A stretch of 64,000 nucleotides of DNA, taken from contig NZ_CP129013.1 of assembly GCF_020524035.2 (NCBI RefSeq), positions 3,031,001 to 3,095,000 of the forward strand. Reading direction: 5' to 3'. Shown piece by piece: positions 7,275-17,500 of the stretch. The stretch is from Bacillus carboniphilus. Lineage in GTDB: Bacteria > Bacillota > Bacilli > Bacillales > JAIVKR01. The position numbers and the translations under genes were made by a program. Numbering within the stretch: position 1 is the first letter of the stretch; the number at the start of each line of letters is the position of its first letter. The notes beneath the pieces were generated by a model. The model ran no database searches. It was not told the DNA's origin and was given only the letters and a program-made list of their open reading frames with translations.

Positions 7275-9104
7275 ATGAAATTGATCGATCAAGATAGATT
7301 ACTTGTGGAGATGAGAAGACGTGTGAAAGAGATCCAAAGTAAACAGTCATCCAATGGTGCATGGTATTTATGTTGTGATTCGGGTGTATTGTATAACGCG
7401 TTTTTTCTTATCACCCTTCGGTCGGTACGTGATCAGGATGAGAAGTTTATAAAAAATTTGGCAGAATATATTTATAGCAAGCAAAATGATAATGGAGCTT
7501 GGAAGCTTTATGAGGATGAAAGCCCTGGTAATATTACGACAACGGCTTCAGCATATAATGCCCTTTTATATTCAGGTTACTTTAAAAAAAGTGATCTCAA
7601 TATGAAAAAAGCGGAACAGCAAATCTTATCAATGGGTGGAATAGAAAAGGTTCATTTTTTAGCAAAAGGCTTGTTTTCGGTAAATGGACAATATAATTGG
7701 AAACTGCCTGTCCCGATCTATACCATTCTCCTACCTCAATATGCACCGCTAAACTTTTTTGATTTAAGCTGCTATGCAAGAGTTCACTTTGCTCCATTAA
7801 TGGTCTTTGCAAACTTAAACTACTCTATACAAACGGAGTTCACTCCAGATTTATCAAACTTAATCATATCTTCTAGGAATATAAAAAAGTCTTCCCCATC
7901 TAATATTAAACGATTGAAAAATCCCATTCGAAAAAAAGCTCTTCTACAATTAGAAAAGTTCATGATAGACAGAACAGAGGAAGATGGTACGCTTTATAAT
8001 TACGCTTCTGCGACAATTTTAATGATTTATAGTTTGTTAGCACTCGGTTATCATCGAAAGGATCGTATTATCCGAAAACCAATCGAATCCTTGAAAAAAT
8101 ACGCTTGTGATTTAAAGGGTTATAAAGTGATTCAAAATACGCCATCTACTAATTGGGATACAGCATTACTATCCTATAGTTTACAAGAATTGGCTGTACC
8201 TGAGGCTGATTTGACTATAAAAAAATCAGTGGACTACTTAGTCAACCAGCAACATATGAAAAAGACGGATTGGTCTATTCATAATCAAAATGTCCTTCCA
8301 GGAGGATGGGGGTTTGCAGAAGAGAATACGAAGCATCCAGATATTGATGATACGACAGCTGCACTACGCGCTCTAAACCATCAATCAAAAAAAGACCCGG
8401 AAATCGATCGAATATGGAAAAAAGGGTTGCATTGGGTCATCTCGATGCAAAATGACGATGGAGGATGGGCTGCTTTTGAAAAAAATGTGGATCACTTTTT
8501 CATCGCCCGCCTACCAATTGAAAATGTGAAAGATGGGGCATTAGATGCTTCTTCGGCTGATTTAACGGGGAGAACGCTAGAGTTTTTAGGAAATTATGCA
8601 GGCTATAAAAAGGATGATTTCCCCATAATGAAAGCCATTAAGTGGTTAATACGGAACCAAGAAAAGGATGGTTCTTGGTATGGGAAATGGGGAGTTAGTT
8701 ATATTTATGGAACCTGGACTGCAATAACCGGGTTATGTGCAGTCGGCATGTCTATTGACAATCCTTGCGTAAGAAAAGCAAACGATTGGCTTTTGTCTAT
8801 CCAACAAACGGATGGTGGTTGGGGTGAATCTTGTTCTTCTTCTGTTAATAGGAAATATAAAAGCCTTTCAAATAGTACAGTGTCACAGACTGCATGGGCA
8901 TTAGACAGTTTAATCGCGATTCACCCTACTCCAACGAATGAAATTGAAAAAGGAATCCAGCTTTTATTAAGGAACACCTTGAATAACAGTTATCCAACAG
9001 GTACTGGCTTTCCGAATCTAACGTATTTCAGGTATTATAGTTATCAAGAAATCTATCCTTTATTAACCTTAAGTCATTATTATCATAAATACATTAAACC
9101 TTAA
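7275..9104 (+). CDS. sqhC: squalene-hopene / sporulenol cyclase family protein
   Basis: This 609-residue terpene cyclase carries the protonating motif DIDDTTAAL (Asp356-Ile-Asp-Asp359) and several QW repeats: QNDDGGWAAFE, QEKDGSWYGKWG and QQTDGGWGES. Long stretches (FSVNGQYNWKLPVPIY, CYARVHFAPL, GTLYNYASATI, GSWYGKWGVSYIYGTW) follow the pattern of B. subtilis SqhC, which cyclises C35 tetraprenyl-beta-curcumene to sporulenol in spores and can also act on squalene. Sporulenol synthase is thus more likely than a hopanoid enzyme, but the substrate cannot be proved here. The ATG at 7275 follows GGGGG closely; Met15 is an alternative. It ends 1 bp before the convergent methyltransferase gene. Confidence 0.88.
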   Translation: MKLIDQDRLLVEMRRRVKEIQSKQSSNGAWYLCCDSGVLYNAFFLITLRSVRDQDEKFIKNLAEYIYSKQNDNGAWKLYEDESPGNITTTASAYNALLYSGYFKKSDLNMKKAEQQILSMGGIEKVHFLAKGLFSVNGQYNWKLPVPIYTILLPQYAPLNFFDLSCYARVHFAPLMVFANLNYSIQTEFTPDLSNLIISSRNIKKSSPSNIKRLKNPIRKKALLQLEKFMIDRTEEDGTLYNYASATILMIYSLLALGYHRKDRIIRKPIESLKKYACDLKGYKVIQNTPSTNWDTALLSYSLQELAVPEADLTIKKSVDYLVNQQHMKKTDWSIHNQNVLPGGWGFAEENTKHPDIDDTTAALRALNHQSKKDPEIDRIWKKGLHWVISMQNDDGGWAAFEKNVDHFFIARLPIENVKDGALDASSADLTGRTLEFLGNYAGYKKDDFPIMKAIKWLIRNQEKDGSWYGKWGVSYIYGTWTAITGLCAVGMSIDNPCVRKANDWLLSIQQTDGGWGESCSSSVNRKYKSLSNSTVSQTAWALDSLIAIHPTPTNEIEKGIQLLLRNTLNNSYPTGTGFPNLTYFRYYSYQEIYPLLTLSHYYHKYIKP

Positions 9105-9105
9105 T

Positions 9106-9864
9106 TTATGATTCAGGAGTGCAAACGTAAATCATATTGTGGCTTTCTTTTTCCAAAGGTCTCTTATCCCAATCACCATAGCAATGAAGAATGTTGAATC
9201 CATTATGTTTTAATGTACGTTCCATTTCTTGTGGGAAGACATAACGTAAACGAATTGCTTTTGTTCTTTGGAAACCCCGATCATTTTTATGTTTTTCTTC
9301 ACATGTTTGAATTTGTGTTAATGGGTCATATGAATCTGTCGTATATACCTCCACTTTTTGTTTCGTCTTTGAGTCGATGTAAGAACGCCAATACTCTTCC
9401 TTATTACTTGATGGGAGAAGCTCCTCTGCATTTGGGAAACGGGTGCCGAAAATGAAAACTCCCCCACTTGCTAAATGTTTTCGAACCGATGTTAATAGTT
9501 CGTTTTGGGCTTGATTCGTTAAAAAATGTTGAAATGAGTTTCCAACCATATAGATAAGAGGACTTTTCAGCTTTAAATGTAGCTTTGTGCAATCTTGTTC
9601 TATCCATTGAATGGATAGATTTGCTTTCTTTGCTTTCTGATTAGCAAAGCCCAGCATTCCTTGATGAATATCAACACCGATTAACTCGTAGCCTTGCTTG
9701 GCTAACGGGATGGTTACTCTTCCCGTTCCACATGCTAGGTCGATTATGGGACCTTTTTTGATTTTTTGTCCCCATTCTTCTATAAGAGGAATGTCTTTTG
9801 TATATTGATTGTTTTCATCGTCGTATTGAATTGGATCTTCGTAAACTTGTAAGTTATTATTCAT
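9106..9864 (-). CDS. class I SAM-dependent methyltransferase
   Basis: This 252-residue protein has the SAM motif I PIIDLACGTGRVTIPLA (about residues 38-54), the acidic GVDIHQGML that follows, and a motif IV region LKSPLIYMVGNSFQHFL. The fold is a Rossmann-like methyltransferase; the substrate is unknown. Its ATG overlaps the TGA of the upstream gene (ATGA), with AGGAGG inside that gene's last codons, so the two are translationally coupled. Confidence 0.8.
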   Translation of the reverse strand: MNNNLQVYEDPIQYDDENNQYTKDIPLIEEWGQKIKKGPIIDLACGTGRVTIPLAKQGYELIGVDIHQGMLGFANQKAKKANLSIQWIEQDCTKLHLKLKSPLIYMVGNSFQHFLTNQAQNELLTSVRKHLASGGVFIFGTRFPNAEELLPSSNKEEYWRSYIDSKTKQKVEVYTTDSYDPLTQIQTCEEKHKNDRGFQRTKAIRLRYVFPQEMERTLKHNGFNILHCYGDWDKRPLEKESHNMIYVCTPES

Positions 9865-10238
9865 TTAAACCTCCTAATAAACTCATGAAAAGGACCTGTA
9901 ACGATTTGAACACCTTGATCATGATAAAAGGTAGTCGTATTTTCAAAATCAAAGTATTCTTGTGAAGGTGCATAAATGTAAATAGTCTTCTTTAGAGCGA
10001 GAGCCATTCCTAGTTCAACGTGGCTGCCAATTCCACCAGGAAGGAGTAGAATAAACAGGTCACAATCAAGAACTGCCTGCTTTTCTGCTTCTCCTATTTC
10101 TGTTAAGGCTTTTAACGAGTTGGCCCGCTGATTTTTTGTCCAGTCGTACGTATGAAAATGACCGTTCTCTTTAAGGATAGAAGAAAGCTCTATCACTTGT
10201 TGTTTATTTTGAAAGCTAGATGCGATGTAAAACTTCAT
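9861..10238 (-). CDS. nucleoside 2-deoxyribosyltransferase-like protein
   Basis: This 125-residue protein starts MKFYIASSFQNKQ and contains CDLFILLLPGGIGSHVELGMAL, the pattern of the nucleoside 2-deoxyribosyltransferase-like fold (an early YxASxF and a late GxxxELGxA with a conserved Glu). Members exchange bases on deoxynucleosides or hydrolyse nucleotides; some are group-specific proteins of unknown role. The start at 10238 was preferred because AGAGGTG lies 6 bases upstream. It is coupled to the methyltransferase by a 4-bp overlap, so the pair may act in one small-molecule pathway. Confidence 0.65.
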   Translation of the reverse strand: MKFYIASSFQNKQQVIELSSILKENGHFHTYDWTKNQRANSLKALTEIGEAEKQAVLDCDLFILLLPGGIGSHVELGMALALKKTIYIYAPSQEYFDFENTTTFYHDQGVQIVTGPFHEFIRRFK

Positions 10239-10583
10239 CAAAATCACCTCTACCTATAAAATATAGTAAAATTACTAGTAATGTCCATAGGAAAGAAGGA
10301 ACAGTTAATGACCATAAAGGAATTGAATTATTTTTTGAATAATCACTTTGATGATTTAGTCCTCCGTCCACCATTGTTTCATCTTTGGGACATTGGAATT
10401 CGCTTCGATATTGCTGATTCTTCCTTAGATTTTTTTGAAGAAAAAAATATCTCTCAAATGTATAAAAGAACATTAACGTTGCATAAAACTTCACAATAAA
10501 AATCAAGCAGCTTTTGATTCGCAAATACTATTAATAACTGAATTTTCCGTCTTTTTAAAATTAAAAAAAGATAACCTCTGCAT

Positions 10584-11925
10584 CAAGTAGCCTTTATCCA
10601 TATTTTTAAATAATTATACTTTTATTATGAAAAATGCACAAAAAGAGGTTCGCCTGTTGGCTCGTCTAAAAAGTCCACCTCCCCTCTAAGTACTTGTTGC
10701 TCGAGCATCCTGTATTCTACTTCCCAATTTTGCTTCCTTCGTCCTATGGAGGTTCTGGTTTTTTCTTTGAACAGCGCTTTAACAAATGTATGAAACGGCT
10801 GATATAATAAGGTTTCCAGTCTTCTCTTAAAGGTTAGTAGCGAACCGTCATCATTTAAGGAAAGCTTCAGTAATACCTCTAGGCAATACGTAATAAGAGC
10901 GATCCAAATTTGATTATAAACGGCGTTTGGACTCTTTCCATAAAAAGAGGTGATGTTAAGATGTTGCTTCATCCATTTGAAAAAGTTTCGATTTTCCAAC
11001 GATATCGATAAAGGTCACCGATTTCTTTTGCGGTTAAGTCAAAACAACTTGTAATGAGGATAACTTCATTACCTTCACGATCCTTTGTTTTGATTAAACG
11101 AACCGTGTGCATCATCTTTGTCCCTGTTTGTTCACCGCCAAGATACACTTCAGCGTCTTGAAAAATGAGATTTTCGGGATCCGGCACTTGTTCATTTAAA
11201 TACTCGATTTTGGCGTTCTTCTTTAACCTTGTAATAAATCGAATGTCTTTAAAACAATAGTGATCAAGCTGTTTATAATCCATATACCCACGATCAAAAA
11301 GATAAAGGCAATCAGGGTCTAATTCCACTAACGAATCCATCTTAGAACGATCAGAATGGTTCGCAGGAGATAACACGACCTCATCTGGAATGGTCATTTC
11401 TTTTGTCACAACGACTTTAAGATGCAGCTTAATACCGGCTTTTGTTTTTCGAAACGTGGCCCATGGATACTGAGATAGAGACATGGTCATCGTAGAAGAA
11501 TCGATCACATGTAAACGACTGATCTCTCGAATAATAGGCTTGTTTTTTAATCGAGAGTGAATTTTCATCAAAAGGTGGCGAAAAACCTTTTCAAAAACAG
11601 AAGAAGGAATGGCTTTAAGCCTTCTGGATAATTGAGAAGTACTAATGGAATCAAGTTTGATCATTTCCTGCAGTTGTTTCTCGTCTTCTAAATAAAGAGA
11701 AACATGGGTTAAACTTTCAATCTCTCGAATATGAGCAACAATGGAAATCTGAAATAAACAGTAGGTCGTCAGTTTCTTTATGTACTTATCTAAATTGTGA
11801 ACGTTGGTTATTTTTTTAAACGTATCTTCATCTAAAAATTCTAGTAGTTTATTTAAAGTAGGATGTGTGCTACAATTGTCCATGCTTGTTTCCTTTATAG
11901 TTTGGATTTGGACATGTGCTACTTG
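10584..11925 (-). mobile_element. IS4-family insertion sequence (approximate ends)
   Basis: The transposase on the minus strand is bracketed by CAAGTAGC at 10584-10591 and its inverse GCTACTTG at 11918-11925. These may lie in the terminal inverted repeats, but similarity outside the 8 bp is poor and no target duplication was found. The true ends may extend outward to where the DUF3885 coding sequence stops and resumes (about 10490 and 12065). Confidence 0.5.
10625..11883 (-). pseudogene. IS4-family DDE transposase (frameshifted)
   Basis: The main frame (10969-11883) has the first two catalytic aspartates in HVIDSSTMTMS and YLFDRGYMD and the conserved YRYRWKIET. A second frame (10625-10999) supplies FFKWMKQHLNITSFYG and the C-terminus. 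They would join as YRWKIETFFKWMKQH, the expected IS4 signature containing the catalytic Glu, if the run of five T residues (minus strand, near 10985) had one more T. The element is therefore either recently inactivated or affected by a homopolymer error. Total length would be about 420 residues. Confidence 0.85.
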
Positions 11926-12184
11926 TTCTCCAAATTATAAAGGATTTTTTTATACCTAAAAAGACTTGTATTTTCCATAATTTCAATAATATTTAAGTTT
12001 TTTCTTTCAATAAAGGTATTGACATTTTGAAAAATAGTTAATGCAAAGCTAATGATAAAAGAAGAATGCAGTTATTTCATCAATCATTTTCCAATGAGGA
12101 TCAAATTTTGTTTGTAACAGATGTTCATAGTGAAGAAGCTATTCCTCTAAAAAAACCATTAAATGTTTACAGAAAATATATAAG

Positions 12185-12338
12185 TGCGTGTTCAAAAAGT
12201 AGGGAAAAAGGACGCTGAAGAACGAGGCGGTGTAGCTTTGAGCACTCACAGTGTACGTTCTTGGTACATGAGGAGCGGAAAAGCAAACCAACAAAGTTAT
12301 TCAACCGACATTTTTTTAGGACTTTTTGAACAACCTCT
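12185..12338. mobile_element. TGTTCAAAAAG repeat, short copy inside the DUF3885 gene
   Basis: This 154-bp element has TGTTCAAAAAGT at 12189-12200 and its inverse at 12322-12333. The flanks are TATAAG (12179-12184) and TATAAA (12339-12344), a 5-of-6 target duplication. It shares outer segments with the long copies but lacks all three hairpin cassettes. Its body is nearly identical to the short copy at 33903-34054. Confidence 0.85.
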
Positions 12339-12730
12339 ATAAAAGATAAAAATTTGCTATATGGGTTACAACATACACATATACCAAGTGTTTTTCAACA
12401 TGATAAAGTCGGTTATGAAGATTATTGGACGAACCGATTTGTTCTTCGCTGTCTGAAAGGTGATTTTCGATATGCTCGTCTTTTGGAAGCTATTTGCTAT
12501 AAAGATTTTGGATTCAATCATCGAATATTGAAATCAGTACCAAAACATAGTTGTTCCTCTTATGATGTTTATTTCATTAATCTAAGTAAAAAACGAATCT
12601 TTCATCTTTATGACGATCGTGGTTGTGACATCATCGCAACGAATACGGGGGCAATCAGGCCAATTTATGTGAAGTTCTATCGTTGGATACACGAATATGA
12701 TCGAGAAAAAATAGACAATTTGTTTTTAAG

Positions 12731-12776
12731 TTGACAGAGATCCTGTCATCTTATATAATAATCTTGAATTCAAGAT
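12731..12776 (+). promoter_or_regulatory. sigma-A promoter with a MhqR-type operator
   Basis: TTGACA (12731-12736) and TATAAT (12754-12759) are separated by 17 bp. The perfect palindrome ATCTTGAATTCAAGAT (12761-12776) follows directly, over the expected transcription start. It matches the known TATCTnGAATTCnAGATA-type operator of MhqR in B. subtilis. The regulator gene that follows is therefore probably autoregulated. Confidence 0.85.
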
Positions 12777-12796
12777 ATATATGAAGGGTGTTAAAA

Positions 12797-13255
12797 ATGG
12801 ACAGAGAGAGAAACATGAAGGATGCCGATTTGGCACTAAAGCTATTTGTTGTCTTTTTTCGATCGAATAAAGCAGTTGCCCAAACAGTTGCCGAAGACGT
12901 TCGGTCCAGCGGGTTTAATATGACTGAGTTTGCTGTTTTAGAGCTACTTTATCATAAAGGCGATCAGCCAATACAAAAAATTGGTGAACAAATCTTAATT
13001 TCAAGTGGAACCATTACTTATGTTGTTGATAAGCTTGAAAAAAAAGGTTTACTTAAGCGTATATCATGCGAGAAAGATCGTCGAGTAACATATGCTTCTA
13101 TTACAGAACAAGGGGAACAGGTAATGAAAGAAATCTTTCCTAAACACCAACATCTTATTGAACAAATATTTGCAGAACTATCCAATGAAGAGAAAGATAC
13201 AATGATCGATTTATTAAAGAAAATTGGATATAAAGCGGAAACACTTCAACTCTAA
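12797..13255 (+). CDS. mhqR: MarR family regulator, MhqR-like
   Basis: This 152-residue winged-helix protein has the MarR core: FNMTEFAVLELLYHKG, then the recognition helix SSGTITYVVDKLEKKGL and the wing ISCEKDRRVTYASITEQG. It precedes an azoreductase gene, as expected for MhqR, which represses azoreductase and quinone detoxification genes until it senses quinones or azo compounds. The operator palindrome sits in front of this gene and a weaker copy in front of the azoreductase. The ATG at 12797 has GAAGGGTG 8 bases upstream; an in-frame GTG at 12788 is too close. The name is supported by family and context, not by orthology testing. Confidence 0.75.
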   Translation: MDRERNMKDADLALKLFVVFFRSNKAVAQTVAEDVRSSGFNMTEFAVLELLYHKGDQPIQKIGEQILISSGTITYVVDKLEKKGLLKRISCEKDRRVTYASITEQGEQVMKEIFPKHQHLIEQIFAELSNEEKDTMIDLLKKIGYKAETLQL

Positions 13256-13282
13256 CAAAGAAGCCTAGCTTCTTGGACTATA

Positions 13283-13299
13283 TATCTTGAATTTAAGAA
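13283..13299 (+). promoter_or_regulatory. second, imperfect MhqR-type operator
   Basis: ATCTTGAATTTAAGAAA keeps the left half of the palindrome at 12761-12776 and most of the right half. It lies about 65 bp before the azoreductase start, so the same MarR regulator likely controls both genes. Confidence 0.65.
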
Positions 13300-13365
13300 A
13301 TATGTATCAAAGATTTTAGTTAAGAAAACAATAGATAAGAATATATTTGAAAGGGATGTTTTAAA

Positions 13366-14001
13366 ATGGCAAAAGTACTTTATATTACAGCTCACCCGCA
13401 TGATGATACGCAATCATACAGTATGGCGGTAGGAAAAGCATTTATCGACACATATAAGCAAAAAAATACAAGTGATGAAGTGATCCACTTAGATTTATAT
13501 AAAGAAGGTGTTCCCGCTATAGATACGGATGTGTTTAGTGGTTGGGGAAAGCTTCAATCTGGTAAAGGTTTTGAAGAATTATCAGAACAAGAAAAAACTA
13601 AAGTATCACGCTTAACAGAATTATGTGATCAATTTATTGCTGCTGATAAATATGTATTTGTATCTCCAATGTGGAACTTTTCTTTTCCACCTGTACTGAA
13701 AGCTTATATTGATTCTATTAGTATAGCGGGAAAAACCTTCAAGTATACAGAAGAGGGACCGGTTGGGTTGTTGACAGATAAAAAAGCTCTTCATATTCAA
13801 GCAAGCGGTGGAGTTTATTCTGAAGGACCTGCGGCTGATATAGAGATGGGTCATCGATACCTAAAAATCATTATGAACTTTTTAGGTGTACCTTCCTTTG
13901 AAGGGCTGTTTGTAGAAGGGCAAGCGGCAATGCCTGATAAAGCAGAGCAAATTAAAGAAGACGCGATTAAAAGGGCAAAGGATTTGGCGCATACGTTTTA
14001 A
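13366..14001 (+). CDS. azoR: FMN-dependent NADH-azoreductase
   Basis: This 211-residue flavodoxin-like protein begins [13 protein letters not shown] and contains the FMN-site motif [18 protein letters not shown] (about residues 99-116) and [11 protein letters not shown] (about residues 144-154), all hallmarks of the AzoR/AcpD family. It uses NADH to reduce azo dyes and quinones by two electrons, protecting thiols. The length is normal. AAAGGGATG precedes the ATG. It follows a MhqR-like regulator and an operator-like site, so induction by quinones is expected. Confidence 0.9.
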   Translation: MAKVLYITAHPHDDTQSYSMAVGKAFIDTYKQKNTSDEVIHLDLYKEGVPAIDTDVFSGWGKLQSGKGFEELSEQEKTKVSRLTELCDQFIAADKYVFVSPMWNFSFPPVLKAYIDSISIAGKTFKYTEEGPVGLLTDKKALHIQASGGVYSEGPAADIEMGHRYLKIIMNFLGVPSFEGLFVEGQAAMPDKAEQIKEDAIKRAKDLAHTF

Positions 14002-14010
14002 TGATAAAGG

Positions 14011-14041
14011 GAAGGCATATGGTTTTTTACCGTATGCCTTC
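14011..14041. terminator. hairpin between convergent azoR and VOC genes
   Basis: GAAGGCATATGG (14011-14022) pairs with CCGTATGCCTTC (14030-14041) around a T-rich loop. There is no strong U tract on either side, so it may act mainly as a 3'-end stabiliser. Confidence 0.5.
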
Positions 14042-14052
14042 CTCGATTTAGT

Positions 14053-14445
14053 TTAACTAGCCCCTACTATTTCTTGCATTCTCTTCTTTTCTTCTTCTTT
14101 ATCCAAGTACTCAAAAAGGCCTATTCGATTTCCCCAAGGGTCTTCAAAAGTTGTCCATTTTACGGGGACTTCCTCTCGAGAAAAGATTTCAAAAGCAGCT
14201 AGATTCAATTTATCCATTAGTCGCTCTTTCTCTTTTTCAATATTTGTCACACCTAAACGTAATGGTCCATTCCCTTTTGTTGGGGTTCCTTCTGCTACTT
14301 GTAACCAGCAGCCGGGGATGATTTCCCACTCCGCAAAGCCTTCGTGAGGGATAAAATCAGGTTTTTTGTTTAATAATGTTTCATACCATGCATGTCCTTC
14401 AGATATATTCGTCACTCGAACTTGAAAAGTCATTTCAAAAATCAT
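14053..14445 (-). CDS. VOC (glyoxalase/bleomycin resistance) superfamily protein
   Basis: This 130-residue protein shows the paired beta-alpha-beta-beta-beta pattern of a single VOC unit, with VTNISEGHAWYETLLNKKPDF at the start and the family-typical FEDPWGNRIGLFEY near residues 98-111. Metal-ligand-like residues (Glu in FAEWEI and in GLFEY) are present. The substrate is unknown. AAAGGAGTG precedes the ATG. It is a monocistronic gene between azoR and the RND exporter. Confidence 0.8.
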   Translation of the reverse strand: MIFEMTFQVRVTNISEGHAWYETLLNKKPDFIPHEGFAEWEIIPGCWLQVAEGTPTKGNGPLRLGVTNIEKEKERLMDKLNLAAFEIFSREEVPVKWTTFEDPWGNRIGLFEYLDKEEEKKRMQEIVGAS

Positions 14446-14513
14446 GTTTCACACTCCTTTAAAAAAATAGCTCACATGTGTATAGTTTCCACATGTAAGC
14501 TAAACCTCGTATT

Positions 14514-17500
14514 CTATATTTCCAGTTCCTTACTTGCTGTAGGTAAGGTTTTTCGTTTTTCTTTAAAGCTGAATAAACGATAAACGGCTGGAATTAATAA
14601 TAAGGTAATAAATGTCGCAAACAATAGTCCAGATATAATGACGGTTGCAGTTGGCGCCTGATAATTACCGGAAGTACCTGAAGCTAAGGCAAGCGGTAGC
14701 ATCCCTCCTGCTGTAGTTAATGTTGTCATAAAAATCGGACGAAGTCGATTTTTTCCTGCCTCAACAAGTGCTTCTTTAACCGTATATTCTTGTTTGCGTA
14801 GTTGGTTGGTTCGGTCAATTAAAAGGATGGCATTGTTTAAGACGATCCCGATGAGCATAATCACACCCATTCCAGATAGAATGGTTAGCTCTCGTTGGGT
14901 AATTAACAGACCTAAAATGACCCCAACAATCGTCATTGGAATAACAGACATGACAATGAGTGGGTGACCGAGATGATTAAACTGAACAGCCATCACAAAG
15001 TAAACTAAGAAGATAGCTACACCTAAAATGATTAGCATTTCAGTAAACAATTCTGTTTGCTGCTCTAAGCTTCCTGATTTGGAGATTTGATAGCCAGCAG
15101 GTGTTTCAAAATCCTCAATGATTTCTTGCACGTCACGATTGATCGAGCCTAGATCTCTTCCTTCCACATCAGCCGATATGGTGGTATAGCGATTTCCGTT
15201 TGTATGGCCAATTTCAGTTGGTGTGTCAACGCTAGTCAGTTCAATAAAGTTTGAAAGTTTTTTTGTTCCTTCTGCAGTTGGAACACTCAAATCTAAAAGG
15301 TCCTCTGTCGTTGTAGTATCTTCTTCCCACTTCACTTTTATTGGGATCTCATGATCTTCTTGTTGAATGGTACTGACTTCAATATTTAAAAAGGACTGTT
15401 CGATAAATTGTTTAATTTGTCCTTTTGATAGGTTGGCTTCATCAATTTCATCTTCTTTCAGGGTGATGATTTGTTCTATTGATGTTTTATCAACAGAGTT
15501 ATTGACTTCAACAATTCCCTCTAGTTCTTCTAATTCCTTCGTGAATTCAGAAGAAATTTTCTTGATTTCTTCAAATTTTTCTCCTTCAATTTGAAGCTGA
15601 ATCGCCTGAGAAGCGCCAGCGGAGGTTGGTGTTTGGAACCCTTTAATGGAATCGCTATCAATTCCTCGTAAGTTTTTAAGTATCTCCTCGTTAACTTGTT
15701 TTTGTTCCATCGTGATGTCATCGTCTTTTGTCATGTTAATCATGACATAAAGGCTTTGACCAAAGTCCATTACATAATTGGTTTCTACATCGTTGATTCC
15801 GTTTACGGCCTCGTGGATTTCTTCTGCTAATTCTTCTTTTTCCTCTAGTGTAGCACCTGGTTGTAATTGAACATTAACTTCTGTATAACGGTTGAGCATA
15901 TCAGGCATGATCGCCATCGGGATCTTTGTGATAAATAATAACGATGTCACTAAAATGGCAATGAATAATCCGATAATTGATAAGCTATAACGTTTCTTTT
16001 TGACCGTCCAGGAAACTAATTTTCCGTAAAAGCTTACAATCGGACCTTCTTTCGATTTTTCTCGTTGCTTTTTATGAACTTTCAAAAACTTTTCTGAGAG
16101 TGAAGGAATCACTGTGAAAGAAACGAGAACAGAACTGATTAGTGTGATTGCTATGACCACTGAAAACATAATCATAAATTGCCCTGTTTCTCCACCTAAA
16201 AGACCAATTGGTAAAAAGACAACAATGGTGGTCAACATGGAGGCAAGAACAGCAGATGAAACTTCCTTCGTTCCTTCTAATACAGCATGTAAATTTGAGA
16301 GACCTTGTTCTTTCTTCCGATAGATGGATTCCAATATGACAATCGATGCATCCACCATCATTCCTACTCCTAATCCTAAGGCGATGAGAGTTAAAATGTT
16401 AAAACTGTAGTCTAATAACCACATAGTTAAAAAGGTGAGCAGAATGGAAGTCGGAATAGAAATACCAATAATAATAGTGGCGCGGAGATTGCGTAAAAAG
16501 ATGAACATGATTACAAAGGCAATTACCGCTCCTATTAAAATATTTTTTGTAACACTATCGAGGGAGTCCTGAACATAATCTGCCTGAGCGACTAACTCAT
16601 TTAAAGTAAACCCGTCAATTAAATTTTCCCCTTTTATGTTTTTAACTTCCTCTCGAATAGCTTCGGCCATTTCGATTTGTGTGACGGTGCTACTACGGGC
16701 AATTTGAATAAAGATCAAATCCTTTGCCCCATTTTTCCAAACAAATGCTTGATTTTCAATTGGATCAAGGCTAATCTTTGCAATATCTTTCAGAGTAATA
16801 AAGCCCGATTCTGCGGGAATCTTAATGGACTCCACATCTTCAATACTATTCAGTTTTGAGTTCCAGCGAAGCGTAGTTGAGCCCTCTTCTTCACTTAGGT
16901 TCCCAATTGTAGATTCAGTATTGACTTGTTGAATAATCGAAATAATATCAGTGATGAGTAACCCTTTCTCTTGGATTTGATCTTGATTAAACGTCACATT
17001 CACTTCATTTTCAAATAAACCAGAAAGGTTGACTTCTTTTACTTCAGGAAGTTCTTCTAATCGAGGTTTGAGAATATCTTCAGCAAACGCCGTCATTTTT
17101 TCTTGATTGTCACCAGATATATCCATGAAGAATTCATATTCGAGTCCAAACCCGTTGGAGATGACAAAATCTTGAATGCGATCATTTTCTGAAATAAAAG
17201 AGTTAATGGTGGCTTCAATGTCTTTTGTTAACTCATCTCCTTTGCCACGTTCAAATGTAAAGTTGAGCATGACATTTCCATTAGACGTGGTAGAATTGAT
17301 TTCTTCAACGCCTTCCATGTCAATCAGTTGTTTTTCTAAAGGGGTTGTAATGGTCCGTTCAAGTTCAATGGCGGAAAGATCCTCTGTTTGGATGGCAGCA
17401 AAGGCCATATCGAAGGAGACATCAGGCATTAATTCTTTATCAAGCTTAAATGTGCTGTATGTACCGACGAAAACAATAAACAAAACCGATAGCATAACTA

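Larger units (their letters stand above)
10308..12734 (+). pseudogene. DUF3885 gene broken into three parts by an IS and a small repeat
   Basis: An N-terminal piece starts at ATG 10308 after AAGGAA and reads LRPPLFHLWDIGIRFDIADS before ending near 10499. A middle piece at about 12068-12184 reads SFSNEDQILFVTDVH and LNVYRKYI. A C-terminal piece (12345-12734) contains YFINLSKKRIFHLYDDRGC and FYRWIHEYDREKI. These are the expected blocks of a DUF3885 protein (function unknown). An IS4-family element lies between the first two and a 154-bp repeat between the last two. Removing the repeat with one copy of its target duplication restores YRKYIKDKNLLYGLQH in frame. The first two pieces may derive from tandem paralogues, since MYKRTLTLH and the sequence around 12055-12080 resemble each other. 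Confidence 0.7.

Noticed and set aside
10216-10524. 102-codon minus-strand frame with two hydrophobic stretches
   Set aside because: It overlaps the deoxyribosyltransferase-like start and runs opposite to the DUF3885 N-terminal piece, which has a ribosome site and a clear family match. Treated as a shadow.
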